The position numbers and the translations under genes are program-made. Source: Dyadobacter sp. CY356 (GTDB lineage Bacteria > Bacteroidota > Bacteroidia > Cytophagales > Spirosomataceae). Taken from it: 64,000 nt of DNA. The stretch lies in NCBI RefSeq assembly GCF_021440195.1, contig NZ_JAJTSZ010000010.1, positions 124,001-188,000 on the forward strand, in the 5' to 3' direction. Position 1 is the stretch's first letter; the number at the start of each line of letters is the position of its first letter. This document shows positions 17,438 through 26,297 of the stretch, in pieces. Under the pieces are notes generated by a model that worked only from the letters and a program-made list of their open reading frames with translations, was not told where the DNA came from and did not search any database.

Positions 17438-19312
17438 TCAGGAATTTACCGAATTGTCATTCGGCAAAAACACGTTAAAAACAGATCCTTTTCCTTCTTC
17501 ACTTTCAAACCAGATTTTGCCGCGGTGCGCTTCCACAATTTGTTTGGAAATGTATAATCCCAGCCCGAAAGGCTGCTCTCCCGCAGTTCCCTCACGTTTG
17601 GATGATGTAAAAGGATCAAAAAGTTTCTCCGCATAACTTTTTGGAATGCCGAGCCCACGGTCTTTTACAGAAATTGTAACGCCTTCTTTCGATCTGGAAG
17701 TACTGATCTGGATTGTCTCACCCTCCGGACTGAATTTAATTGCATTGACGATGAGATTATTTAATACCCGCAGCAATTTATCACGATCGGCTGTAACCGT
17801 GGCAGGTTTTGTATCATGCAAAACCAGTTTCTGATTTTTATCACCGGCTCTGAAATTCAGAAGTGTTAAAGCCTGCCGTAAAAAAGCTGAAAGATCGATT
17901 TTTTCTTTCTTTAATTCTGCTTCATTAAAACTAAAATCAGTCTTTAACAGATCGCTGATCAAACGGAGACAGCTATTGCTGGATTCCTGAATCAATTCTA
18001 CAAATTCCTGCCTTTCTTCCGAACTGAGCGATTCGTCCCGGAGAAGTGTTGACAATGAGCTGACTGCACCAATCGGATTGCGGAGATCGTGCGCCACCAT
18101 TTTTATAAGTTTTGCATAGTTGTGATTACTAACCTCCAACGCCGCTGAGGTAGATTTCAACTGCTGATATTGCAGGGTTAAAATACTGTTTGTTTTGGAG
18201 CTCAGTTTCCAGTTTCTCCACAGGAAAACAATACTCAGCAGCGTGAGTATACAAACGGCGATGGCAAGCCACAGCTTTCTGGCATCATATTCGGCTTTTA
18301 AATGTGCAGATATCAATTCCTGATCCTTGACTGCATATTCAATATAATCTATCCCCGAAATTCTGTCGATTTCTATTTGTCGCTCAAAAAGCCGGAGTAG
18401 TTTCTGACTGTAAATAAATGCGGTGCGGTCGTCGTGTTTGTCTAAATAAATCTCGTATAATTTCTTGTTGACATCCTTTGCATACATACGGTAATTTTTC
18501 TCCTCTGCAATTGCAAGTGCCTTTTTGTAATAATCAATACCTTTTTCCTGATCCCTAACTAAATAATGGTCGCCGAGATCCATCAGGATATCCATACTCA
18601 AATAATAAAGCTGCCTGTCCAGCGTCTGTCCAAGCGTTTTTTCCAGCAATTCAATACCTTGTTTTGGCTTGTTGCCGGCGATCAAATCATTAGCTCTTAG
18701 CTGCTGCACAGCCAGTTTCAAACGGACGTCATGATATTTATCAGAAATTCTGTCCGCCTTTTCAATGAGTCCGGCTTTCATTTTATCCGTAAATTTTCCC
18801 GGATAGCTCAGGATATAATTATAGATAACCAATGCCGTTATCGAGTCATGAGAAATCTGGTTTCCCAGACGTAATGCCTTATCAAAGTTGGTAACAGACT
18901 TTTCTCCCTTGCCACTGACAAAATAAACAGTTGCAATATTCATTAGCGTCTGGACGATGTTGGAAGAATCTTTTTGCGCAGTATATTGATTATAGGCGTC
19001 GTTATAATAGCGAAGCGCAAGCTGAATATTGCCCTTGATGTCATACACAATGCCCAGGTTATTGGTTGCATCCGCAAGTCCTTTCGGATATTGATGACGA
19101 TACGACATTTCCCTTGCCTCCAATGCGTAAAACAAAGTACTATCAGCATTCTGCTCATAAAACAGCAATGATATTCTGTTGAGCTGATCGATGTATTGCG
19201 TACTGTCCTTTATGGATGGTAGATCTTTTTGAAACTTACGGATTTTTTCAACCTGAGCACTTGCCGGAAAAGGTATAAAAGTGAATAAAATAAAAATGGC
19301 AATAACTTTCAT
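17438..19312 (-). CDS. TPR-domain sensor histidine kinase
   Basis: 624 residues. Order: signal peptide, periplasmic TPR-type helical repeats (about 30-320), one membrane helix (LWLAIAVCILTLLSIVFLW, near 345), short coiled coil, HisKA domain with phospho-accepting His in MVAHDLRNPIGAVSS (near residue 406), then a HATPase domain with NLIVNAIKFS, DRGLGIP and FGLGLYISKQ motifs. It should sense an envelope or extracellular signal through the TPR domain and phosphorylate a response regulator. A single-domain response regulator is encoded divergently 434 bp away and is a candidate partner. Confidence 0.9.
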   Translation of the reverse strand: MKVIAIFILFTFIPFPASAQVEKIRKFQKDLPSIKDSTQYIDQLNRISLLFYEQNADSTLFYALEAREMSYRHQYPKGLADATNNLGIVYDIKGNIQLALRYYNDAYNQYTAQKDSSNIVQTLMNIATVYFVSGKGEKSVTNFDKALRLGNQISHDSITALVIYNYILSYPGKFTDKMKAGLIEKADRISDKYHDVRLKLAVQQLRANDLIAGNKPKQGIELLEKTLGQTLDRQLYYLSMDILMDLGDHYLVRDQEKGIDYYKKALAIAEEKNYRMYAKDVNKKLYEIYLDKHDDRTAFIYSQKLLRLFERQIEIDRISGIDYIEYAVKDQELISAHLKAEYDARKLWLAIAVCILTLLSIVFLWRNWKLSSKTNSILTLQYQQLKSTSAALEVSNHNYAKLIKMVAHDLRNPIGAVSSLSTLLRDESLSSEERQEFVELIQESSNSCLRLISDLLKTDFSFNEAELKKEKIDLSAFLRQALTLLNFRAGDKNQKLVLHDTKPATVTADRDKLLRVLNNLIVNAIKFSPEGETIQISTSRSKEGVTISVKDRGLGIPKSYAEKLFDPFTSSKREGTAGEQPFGLGLYISKQIVEAHRGKIWFESEEGKGSVFNVFLPNDNSVNS

Positions 19313-19746
19313 TAAGGGTTATAATAGGGTTACAATGCAAAGTAGTAGAATTGATAATATGAAATAAACGCTGTAAAACGAAAAAACGATTCATTTCTAC
19401 GAAATGTAAATGATATAATACCGGACAATGGAGGAAAGTTTTAGAGAAATAGTTTATCAACTATTGTAAGTAACCGTATTAAAATTTAACCGACATGATT
19501 AATCAATAAACATTCATTCGGTTTTTGACTTACAAATAACTGTTGTTCAGGTTATTATTTGTCAAATAAATTCTATTTTTATACCCTAAAATTTCCTATG
19601 AAGTCCAATTTTAAGAATAATTATAGTATAAATTCTATATCTAAAAATGATCTAACAGCCCTGTCAATTCGTAGGCATAGTACTCTTAAAAGTTTTAACA
19701 AATATTTTGAAGCTAAACTGGTATCTGAAAATTATCTCACTCTTAT
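19313..19746. other. 434-bp divergent intergenic region
   Basis: Very AT-rich region between the sensor kinase and the response regulator, presumably holding both promoters. A 54-codon frame (19598-19762) running into the response regulator start is possible but has no recognisable features. Confidence 0.4.
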
Positions 19747-20154
19747 ATGGAATACTCGTTAAAACCATCCGTTGCCATAGTTGATGACAGTAATGTGGTC
19801 CGGACATTTACCGCTTTTCTGCTGGCCAATCATGATATAGAGGTCGTGTTTGATGCGGAAAATGGGCAGGAATGTATTGACAAGATGCGCCAGGCAAAGC
19901 AGCTTCCCAATATCATCATTCTGGATATTGAAATGCCCGTGATGGATGGTTTTCAAGCCGCAGAAATTTTAAGGACGAACTGGCCCGATGTAAAAATCAT
20001 AGCATTTTCAAACAAAAATGACCCGTCGTCAATGGAAAAAATCATGGCAGCCGGCGCAGTAGCCTTTGTGACTAAGGAGTGCGATATTACAGAAAAGCTC
20101 ATTGAGGAAATTAACAGGATTTGGGGACAGAGGGAAGTTAAGTTTGTGGAGTAG
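19747..20154 (+). CDS. Single-domain response regulator (receiver only)
   Basis: 135 residues consisting of one CheY-type receiver: acidic pair D13-D14 (AIVDDS), phospho-accepting D60 in LDIEMPVMDG, a Ser in AFSNKND as the switch residue and the conserved Lys in FVTKEC. There is no output domain, so it acts by protein contact or as a phosphorelay intermediate. It is divergent from the TPR sensor kinase, which may phosphorylate it. Confidence 0.88.
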   Translation: MEYSLKPSVAIVDDSNVVRTFTAFLLANHDIEVVFDAENGQECIDKMRQAKQLPNIIILDIEMPVMDGFQAAEILRTNWPDVKIIAFSNKNDPSSMEKIMAAGAVAFVTKECDITEKLIEEINRIWGQREVKFVE

Positions 20155-20316
20155 TTTTTGAATTGGTTTTCTTGGTTTGGCAGTAGCACACTTCCTGATT
20201 AGAATTTGGATGAGGTTGTTTATTGAGAGCAGACTGTTTTTGGAAGTTGGGAAATAAATGGGGTAAATGGACTTCTACGGAATAGGCTGGTTGGATCATA
20301 TGGCTTCTCTACCCAA

Positions 20317-20381
20317 AGTGCCGTTAGTACGGCTACGCGCCCCGGGCTGACGTAGTAGCAACGGAATTCATTCCGTTGGAA
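20317..20381 (+). repeat. REP-like palindromic unit upstream of the Y1 transposase
   Basis: Contains GCCGT-N4-ACGGC (20320-20333) and the perfect inverted repeat CAACGGAAT-TC-ATTCCGTTG (20359-20378). The same second hairpin recurs downstream of the transposase, so the unit belongs to the same repeat family. The rest of the 346-bp gap holds no gene. Confidence 0.7.
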
Positions 20382-20500
20382 ATGATGATTTGATAATCAT
20401 TAAAAAAAATGCCTTAAGTACGACTTCATAGCATAGTGACCCAATTAATTTCTGATTGTCCTAACAGAAAGTTAGATAACAGAATTTAATTCCAATCATC

Positions 20501-20962
20501 ATGGCAAACACCTATCATCAAATGTACGTCCAGACCGTTTTCGCAGTCAAATATCGCGAGGCCTTAATTCAGCCAAAATGGAAGGCTGAACTTTTTACAA
20601 TTATTGGGAATATTATTACAGAGACAGGTTGCAAATCGATTATCATAAACGGAGTAGAAGATCACGTGCATTGTTTCTTTGCATTAAAGCCAACCGCTTC
20701 GGTTTCAAATGTCATGCAGAATGCCAAAGCCAAATCTTCCAAATGGATCAATGAAAGGAGATTGTTGCCACATCGTTTTGAGTGGCAGGAGGGTTATGGT
20801 GCTTTTACATACAGCCAGTCACAGATCGACGCAGTTTACAAATACGTCCAAAATCAGGAAGAGCATCACAAAAAGCAGGCGTTCCGGGAAGAATATATTG
20901 CTATGCTTGTGAAATTTGGCGTTGATTTTGATGAACGATATGTTTTTGGGGATTTGGAATGA
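20501..20962 (+). mobile_element. Y1 (HUH) transposase, REP-associated (RAYT) or IS200-like
   Basis: 153 residues, complete. It has the HUH single-strand nuclease motif as H55-V-H57 (DHVHCFF) and the catalytic tyrosine probably Y115 in YKYVQNQEEHH. These enzymes cut and join single-stranded DNA at hairpins. Unlike a free IS200 element, the gene is flanked by several copies of a palindromic repeat (20317-20381 and 20993-21355), the arrangement of REP-associated tyrosine transposases, which probably spread or maintain REP sequences. A second repeat pair at 61.1-61.3 kb shows dispersal in this genome. No accessory tnpB is present. Confidence 0.87.
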
Positions 20963-20992
20963 AGCGCCGTAACGGACGCGTTGCCTCAGTTG

Positions 20993-21355
20993 CCCAGGGT
21001 TAAAACCCTGCGCTACAATGTCGGTCGGGCCTAAGGCCCTTTTACGTAGAAATGCCGTAGGCATGGCTGAGCGGCCCGGACCGACATTTTAGCAACGGAA
21101 TTTATTCAGTTGGTTTGGGGAAATGAACAAGCCGAAATCAAAAATGCCGTGGGCATGGCAGAAATTGTAGCAATGGAATTTTATTCCGTTGGTTTAGGAA
21201 AATGAACAAGCCGAAATCTAAAATGCCGTAGGCATGGCAGACATTGTAGCAACGGAATTTTATTCCGTTGGTTTGGGGAAATGAACAAGCCGAAATCAAA
21301 AATGCCGTAGGCATGGCAGACATTGTAGCAACGGAATTTATTCCGTTGGTTTGAG
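20993..21355 (+). repeat. Cluster of REP-like repeats, including an inverted pair and a ~79-bp tandem array
   Basis: It starts with an inverted half (CAGGGTT-A-AAACCCTG, then GCTACAATGTCGGTCGGGCC) that can fold with CGGCCCGGACCGACATTTTAGC at 21072-21093. Four direct units follow, each with ATGCC-GTA-GGCAT (starting 21052, 21144, 21223, 21302; spacing 92, 79, 79 bp) and CAACGGAAT-N-ATTCCGTTG. Units are separated by a shared linker GAACAAGCCGAAATC. The linkers are near identical, so this is not a CRISPR array. Confidence 0.8.
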
Positions 21356-21520
21356 AATGACCAAAAATTACTCTCCGAACGTGATATCTGTACAAAATTC
21401 ATTTCTCCTGCGATTAAGCAGGCTGGCTGGAATAAATTAACCCAATACCTTGAAGAAGTATTTTTTACAGACGGGAAGATATATGTTAAAGGTAGATTAA
21501 CTGCACGTGGTTTACAACTT
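21356..21520 (+). pseudogene. Remnant of a type I restriction HsdR N-terminus
   Basis: The frame gives SERDICTKFISPAIKQAGWN, then EEVFFTDGKIYVKGRLTARG, which matches the conserved start of type I restriction endonuclease R subunits. The similarity stops at about 21513 and no helicase part follows, so only a fragment of ~50 residues remains, directly abutting the last REP unit. It is not functional. Confidence 0.65.
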
Positions 21521-21569
21521 TTGACGGATCACTTGCGTCACTCACTTTTCAAACAAAGCATCCGGCCAC

Positions 21570-21752
21570 GCTGCAAAGATCAAAGTAAATCTTATCCAGG
21601 AAAAATAATTTGCGGAACGTGCCGGCGTTCCGCTTACTGTGGTCCGGAAAATAGAGCAGGCGAAAGAAAATCTGAATCTTTAAAAGGTAAATCAGGTTTT
21701 AGCGATGTTTGAGCATAAATTGGCACCAATTAGCATCAAGGAGTCGACTTAA
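21570..21752 (+). pseudogene. Remnant of a HipB-like (XRE) antitoxin
   Basis: In one frame the DNA reads LIQEK-stop-FAERAGVPLTVVRKIEQAK, ENLNL, stop, then KVNQVLAMFEHKLAPI, with stops at 21606-21608 and 21681-21683. The RAGV-VRKIEQ-KVNQVLAMF pattern is that of HipB-like helix-turn-helix antitoxins. The start and two codons are lost, so it is a decayed gene. No HipA partner follows. Confidence 0.6.
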
Positions 21753-21758
21753 TCAAAA

Positions 21759-22406
21759 ATGATTACAGCAATGAAAGCATTCCTCCAAATCCTTATCATT
21801 GCAATTCTAACCCTCCACCTCCAACCCCAAACCCCCACCCAAAAAATCTACCACCAAACCTTCTCAGACCCCACCAATTTCACCATTATGAGTGAAATGG
21901 AAAACATCCAGCCAGAGCACATTTATTTATTGGATAAAACAAGAGGCTGGCCGTCGGATATATTTTGGTCAGAGTATAATAAAAGATTGAAAACCGCGGA
22001 GGAACGGGGTGAAGTGCATGAAAGTTATGATCCCGATTATCTATACCGGGATCCATTAATTTCCAGATTATTTCCCATGAAAGAGCGGGTTGCTTTGCGG
22101 AAAAGAGCCGGAGCAATGGAGTCGAAGAAAATCAGTTTGAAAGGTAAAAATTACTCGACCGTAAGTTCAGGTAAGAATATTAAGCGGTTTTATGTCATGA
22201 CTTCCGAGCCAGTTTTTACTACGAACGGGAATTATGCTTTTATTTATTTCCAGATATACGATAATGACAATAGTGAGACTTTCGTTTATCCGGATGATGG
22301 CCCTCCCTATGATTCAACGCTCTTCGGGATGGTTACCATTATCTTCAAAAAACAACCTGATCAATCCTGGAAAAAGATCAAGCTGATTAATCAGCTGCTT
22401 TTATAA
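21759..22406 (+). CDS. Hypothetical secreted protein
   Basis: 215 residues with a probable signal peptide (MKAFLQILIIAILTLHLQ; the ATG at 21771 is an alternative start). I do not recognise the family. The mature part is basic in its middle and ends in beta strands with an acidic aromatic stretch (YDNDNSETFVYPDDGPPYDS). The first ~100 bp of coding sequence are strikingly C-rich on the plus strand, unlike neighbours. It lies next to decayed restriction/toxin-antitoxin remnants and converges with the AlkD-like gene. Confidence 0.6.
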   Translation: MITAMKAFLQILIIAILTLHLQPQTPTQKIYHQTFSDPTNFTIMSEMENIQPEHIYLLDKTRGWPSDIFWSEYNKRLKTAEERGEVHESYDPDYLYRDPLISRLFPMKERVALRKRAGAMESKKISLKGKNYSTVSSGKNIKRFYVMTSEPVFTTNGNYAFIYFQIYDNDNSETFVYPDDGPPYDSTLFGMVTIIFKKQPDQSWKKIKLINQLLL

Positions 22407-22416
22407 TTTTTTCTAA

Positions 22417-23517
22417 TCAAGTTGTAATCATAAAATCAAGATCCGCCTTTTCTTCCCCATTCACAATAATCGAAAGCTGATGCAGGCCAGGATAGAAAGT
22501 CCGCGTGGTAATCAGTTTAAATGATTGTTTTCTTGAAATGTTGATTGTAACACCGGCTTCATATTCTTTTTCACTGATCTTAAACACCTTTCTGGCCAGG
22601 TGCCCTTTGGACTTCATATAATAAATTCCATATTCAAGCCTTACCATTCTTTTACTGTCGTTTTCGTTTGTAATAGAAAATGAAAATTCCAGACTATCTC
22701 CGATTTTGACTTCCGGCGTCGCTATTTTCAGGTTTGAAACGTTCAGGTTTTTTCCATCCAGACCATAAATTTCCAGAATTTCTGAGTGTCCCTGTTTCAG
22801 CAAAGTCCGGCTGCCGTGTTTGATGATCGCATCGGTTTCTTTGCTGCCGCCCCTCCATTTTTTCGCGATAGAAAGTAAAACATCCGGATGATCTTTGGCG
22901 ATATCATTGAGGTTATTGGCTACACTTCGTCTTACAAATTCAGAAGGGTCATTTTTCAGATTTTCCAGAAGTGGCAGGAGTGGAGTTGGGTCTTTCTTCA
23001 ATGCCGGAATCGCCATCGCCCAGGGTAACCTTGGCCGGCTGCCTTCGCTTGAAAATCTGCGCACTTTATGATTTTCATGTTTTGACCAAAGTACCATTTG
23101 GTCAATCATTTTATCACCATACTTTAAGATAAACGGTCTGACAGCAAACTCACAGCTGATAAACTGGGTGATAAATTCCAGTGCCTTCACAGAAGTTTTA
23201 AAATCATCCAGTCCATATACCTCCACATAATCAGCCAGGAAAATATAAGCAAGGCTGTCCTCGCCTGTATTATTTTGACGCAATTTGCTGATGATCTTTT
23301 CAATTAACTTTATTGCCGCAGGATAATCGTAGGGAAGAAATTCATGAAAAACCCGGGTCGTATGTTTCATCCGCTCTTTCCATTCCATCGTTTTGAATGC
23401 ATCGGAAAAAATTTGTCTGATAAATTCCTTTTTGTCAAAATCCGGAACGGTTTGTTCCATCACATCAGCAAAACGATCATAAAAAGCAGGGGAATATATA
23501 TCTTTAATCAGGCTCAT
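22417..23517 (-). CDS. DNA alkylation repair protein (AlkD-like, HEAT repeats)
   Basis: 366 residues. The N-terminal ~240 are helical HEAT-like repeats of the AlkC/AlkD type: IFSDAFKTMEWKERMKHTTR at the start and DPSEFVRRSVANNLNDIAKD later. A C-terminal ~110-residue beta domain (VKIGDSLEFSFSITNENDSKRM) extends the typical fold. These glycosylases remove alkylated purines such as 3- or 7-methyl bases. Its -7 like element TAACTTTG lies upstream. It is divergent from the PhoD gene. Confidence 0.82.
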   Translation of the reverse strand: MSLIKDIYSPAFYDRFADVMEQTVPDFDKKEFIRQIFSDAFKTMEWKERMKHTTRVFHEFLPYDYPAAIKLIEKIISKLRQNNTGEDSLAYIFLADYVEVYGLDDFKTSVKALEFITQFISCEFAVRPFILKYGDKMIDQMVLWSKHENHKVRRFSSEGSRPRLPWAMAIPALKKDPTPLLPLLENLKNDPSEFVRRSVANNLNDIAKDHPDVLLSIAKKWRGGSKETDAIIKHGSRTLLKQGHSEILEIYGLDGKNLNVSNLKIATPEVKIGDSLEFSFSITNENDSKRMVRLEYGIYYMKSKGHLARKVFKISEKEYEAGVTINISRKQSFKLITTRTFYPGLHQLSIIVNGEEKADLDFMITT

Positions 23518-23545
23518 GGAAGGTATGGTTTGTTGATTGTGCCAC

Positions 23546-23553
23546 CAAAGTTA
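23546..23553 (-). promoter_or_regulatory. Candidate -7 element for the AlkD-like gene
   Basis: Minus-strand TAACTTTG fits TAnnTTTG, 29 bp before the start codon. No -33 TTG at the usual distance. Confidence 0.35.
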
Positions 23554-23691
23554 AGGTTTAGATTTTAGAAGTGTGACAGGGAAAAATTAATCATCATAAC
23601 GTTAAAGCGGAAAGTTTCGGGTTATCGGATAAGGCGGTCAGGACCTAATATGAACAAATCGTGAAGTCAATTAAAGAGCGATAAGATTTTT

Positions 23692-23699
23692 TACTTTTG
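23692..23699 (+). promoter_or_regulatory. Candidate -7 element for the PhoD gene
   Basis: TACTTTTG fits TAnnTTTG and is followed by C, 22 bp before the PhoD start. The -33 element is weak. Confidence 0.45.
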
Positions 23700-23720
23700 C
23701 GCCTCTAACAAATTCACCTC

Positions 23721-24743
23721 ATGAAAAAAATTATTACTTCCTGTCTTTTTGCGTACCTGGCAATGGCCGGTTGCCAGACTTCGAAAGTTACAAAAACTAC
23801 ATCCGCCAATTCAGAAGCAGTTACAACCATTGCCTTCGGTTCATGCAGCGATCAGAAACGTCCGCAGCCGCTTTGGGATGATATCGTGGCCCAAAAACCG
23901 GATGTCTGGATCTGGCTGGGCGATAATATTTACGGCGACTCGGAAAGTATGGATACGCTGAAAGCAAAATATGACAAGCAAAAATCAAATCCCGTTTATC
24001 AGCAGCTACGCAGTCAGACCAAAATAATCGGCGTGTGGGACGACCATGATTTTGGTGTAAATGACGGCGGCAAGGAATACCCGAAACGTAAAGAAAGTCA
24101 GCAGCTTATGCTGGATTTTATGGATGTGCCGGCAAATAGCCCGTTGCGTACGCAGGAAGGCGGGTATTCTTCAAATACATATGGTCCGAAAGGGCAGCGC
24201 GTAAAGGTGATTTTGCTCGATGGACGTTATTTCCGTGATCCGTTGATGAAAAAAGACAAGGATAATATTCCTAATCCATCGGGCGATATGTTGGGCGAGG
24301 CGCAGTGGGCCTGGCTGGAAAAACAGTTGACTAATTCGGATGCAGATGTGCATATAATCGGCTGCGGTGTTCAGTTCATTGTTGATGAACATCCATATGA
24401 AAAGTGGGCGAATTTCCCGGTTGCCCGGAAACGATTTTTAGATCTGCTTGGCAAAACCAAACCAAAAGGAGCGATGCTGATCAGCGGCGACAGACATATC
24501 GCTGAAATTTCAAAAGTGAAGGTTCCCGGATTGAATTATGATCTTTACGACATCACAAGCAGCGGACTAACCCACGTTTCAAAACCGCATGAGGAACCAA
24601 ATAAATACCGCGTAGGTGAAATGATAGCAAAATTGAACTACGGCCTGATCACAATCGACTGGAAAGCAAAACCGCTGAAAGCTGAGGTGAAGATTAATGG
24701 TGATAATTCGGAAACTTATTTGGTTCAGGAGGTTAAGTTTTAA
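23721..24743 (+). CDS. PhoD-family alkaline phosphatase, lipoprotein
   Basis: 340 residues with a lipobox ending M15-A-G-C18. The catalytic fold has IAFGSCSDQ, WLGDNIYGDS, VWDDHDFGVND (metal-binding DDHD), LDGRYFRD and SGDRHIAEI, all hallmarks of PhoD phosphodiesterase/phosphatases. Lipid anchoring places it in the periplasm or at the surface. It should release phosphate from esters and, with the phytase locus at the start of the window, points to organic-phosphate scavenging. It stands alone and ends in a strong terminator. Confidence 0.9.
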   Translation: MKKIITSCLFAYLAMAGCQTSKVTKTTSANSEAVTTIAFGSCSDQKRPQPLWDDIVAQKPDVWIWLGDNIYGDSESMDTLKAKYDKQKSNPVYQQLRSQTKIIGVWDDHDFGVNDGGKEYPKRKESQQLMLDFMDVPANSPLRTQEGGYSSNTYGPKGQRVKVILLDGRYFRDPLMKKDKDNIPNPSGDMLGEAQWAWLEKQLTNSDADVHIIGCGVQFIVDEHPYEKWANFPVARKRFLDLLGKTKPKGAMLISGDRHIAEISKVKVPGLNYDLYDITSSGLTHVSKPHEEPNKYRVGEMIAKLNYGLITIDWKAKPLKAEVKINGDNSETYLVQEVKF

Positions 24744-24803
24744 AGGTATTATAGTGCATTTTAGTGGTTAAGGTATTCTTCTGCCAACTAACCTCAAAGT
24801 TAT

Positions 24804-24850
24804 AATCGTCACAATCCCATATTCCTATGGTTTTTGTGACGATTTTTTTA
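24804..24850 (+). terminator. Strong Rho-independent terminator after PhoD
   Basis: Perfect 11-bp arms AATCGTCACAA (24804-24814) and TTGTGACGATT (24834-24844) followed by a T-run. It insulates the next operon from the PhoD gene. Confidence 0.85.
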
Positions 24851-24941
24851 TTGATGTTTTTGAAGACTGGCCCTGTTATAATAATCAACACATCTGTTCG
24901 TACTAATTCAGGAATTTGTCGCGTTTTGCCCGTTTATCCGC

Positions 24942-24957
24942 TTTGAATGCATTCAAA
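24942..24957. promoter_or_regulatory. Perfect 16-bp palindrome upstream of the tubulin/actin operon
   Basis: TTTGAATGCATTCAAA is a perfect palindrome 76 bp before the first gene of the operon and after the PhoD terminator. A TATCTTTA -7-like element follows at 24986-24993. A candidate regulator-binding site. Confidence 0.4.
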
Positions 24958-25032
24958 CGAATAAATGTAGGACGCAACCAACAAATATCTTTATATTGGT
25001 GACCAATTAGCCTCAATACAATATTATAATCG

Positions 25033-26292
25033 ATGAAGAAATATTTTTATTTGCTTGCTTTGTTATTCCTTGCTGTCAGCTGCTCGAAAAAAGAGCACAA
25101 GGAAGAAAAAGAACCTGTTAAGGAGGTTGGCAAGATTAACTTTTTTATGGAAACCTCAGCCAGTATGGCTGGTTATTTCAGCGGCTCTACGCAATTTGTA
25201 AAAGACATTCCAAATCTTCTTGTTGATATCGAAGGAAAGGAATCTTTTGGAAAAGGACCTCTGAAAATTTACTACGTTGCTGATTCACTAACGCCATATA
25301 AAGGCTCCACAAAAGATTTTATACGGGAGATTTCTACAACAAAAGTTGCAGGTGAGAAAAGCTCGGAGATGCACAAAATCCTGGAAATGATCGCCAGTAA
25401 GACTGATTCCAATGATATTTCGCTTTTTGTATCCGACTGTATTTTGTCCTATCCGGATAATGTGATTAAAACGAATTCCGAAATCAATAAACAAAAAGCA
25501 CCGGGAGAACTGAAAGCGTTGGTAAAATCTACTTTTTTGAAATTGAAAAGAGATAACATTTCGGCTTCCTTGTACGGGTTCAATTCTGCGTTTTATGGTA
25601 ATTATTACACGTACCAGAATACGAAATTGAAGCTTGATGGGCAGGAAAGACCGTATTATTTATGGGTGATCGGCAACAAAGAACTGGTCAGCAAATTCAA
25701 CAAAAATCTGGCTGATCTGAATAATTTCAAACCTGTGCTGGATCTCAACTTTGGATTGTTTGACAAAACCATTGAAGATTTCGAAACTTTCTATACCTAT
25801 GAAAGAGTGGGAAACTGGAAAGCTGAGGATAAGAGCATTTCTGATCTGGAAGCAATCAAAAAGAAACCTTCCACATTTGCTATTGCCGTAGATTTGTCTG
25901 CGCTGCCAAATTCGATCAGTGCACCGGATTATTTGACCCAACACCTGAAAACTTCATCTGAAAATCTGGAATTTAAGATCAAAAATATTCTATTGACCAA
26001 GGATCTTGACAAGTCCGTTTTAAAGCCAAGAGAGAAGGAATTTCTGGAAAATAATACGCACGTGATCGTCATAGAAGTTTCTGATATCTACAAAGACAAA
26101 GGAAATATCGACCTGAAACTTCCGTTGGTTTATGACAATGGATATAAGGCAATGTCTATCATGGACGACAGAAATCTGGATTCTATTCCCGGAAAAACCT
26201 TCGCATTCGAGCACCTGATCGATGGCGTTCGCGAGGCTTATGAAAACTCAAATGATAACTTTATTCACATTTCAATACCTGTTAAAAAATAG
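25033..26292 (+). CDS. vWA-like lipoprotein, first gene of the tubulin/actin trans-envelope operon
   Basis: 419 residues with a lipobox ending A14-V-S-C17, followed by a charged Lys/Glu linker. The chain then reads INFFMETSASMAGYF (residues 35-49), which resembles the first strand and MIDAS loop (DxSxS) of von Willebrand A domains but with Glu in place of Asp; a later ISLFVSDCILSYP fits the central strand. The rest is soluble alpha/beta. It should sit on the outer face of the inner membrane or on the outer membrane and bind a protein partner through the vWA-like face. It is 5 bp upstream of a small membrane protein and starts an eight-gene operon. The vWA call is tentative. Confidence 0.7.
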   Translation: MKKYFYLLALLFLAVSCSKKEHKEEKEPVKEVGKINFFMETSASMAGYFSGSTQFVKDIPNLLVDIEGKESFGKGPLKIYYVADSLTPYKGSTKDFIREISTTKVAGEKSSEMHKILEMIASKTDSNDISLFVSDCILSYPDNVIKTNSEINKQKAPGELKALVKSTFLKLKRDNISASLYGFNSAFYGNYYTYQNTKLKLDGQERPYYLWVIGNKELVSKFNKNLADLNNFKPVLDLNFGLFDKTIEDFETFYTYERVGNWKAEDKSISDLEAIKKKPSTFAIAVDLSALPNSISAPDYLTQHLKTSSENLEFKIKNILLTKDLDKSVLKPREKEFLENNTHVIVIEVSDIYKDKGNIDLKLPLVYDNGYKAMSIMDDRNLDSIPGKTFAFEHLIDGVREAYENSNDNFIHISIPVKK

Positions 26293-26297
26293 CTTCC

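Noticed and set aside
19598-19762. 54-codon reading frame before the response regulator
   Set aside because: AT-rich, no recognisable motif, overlaps the regulator start by 16 bp; no support beyond being open.
21140-21355. Regularly spaced repeats that resemble a short CRISPR array
   Set aside because: The sequences between hairpins are near identical rather than unique spacers, no cas gene is near, and a Y1 transposase explains them better.
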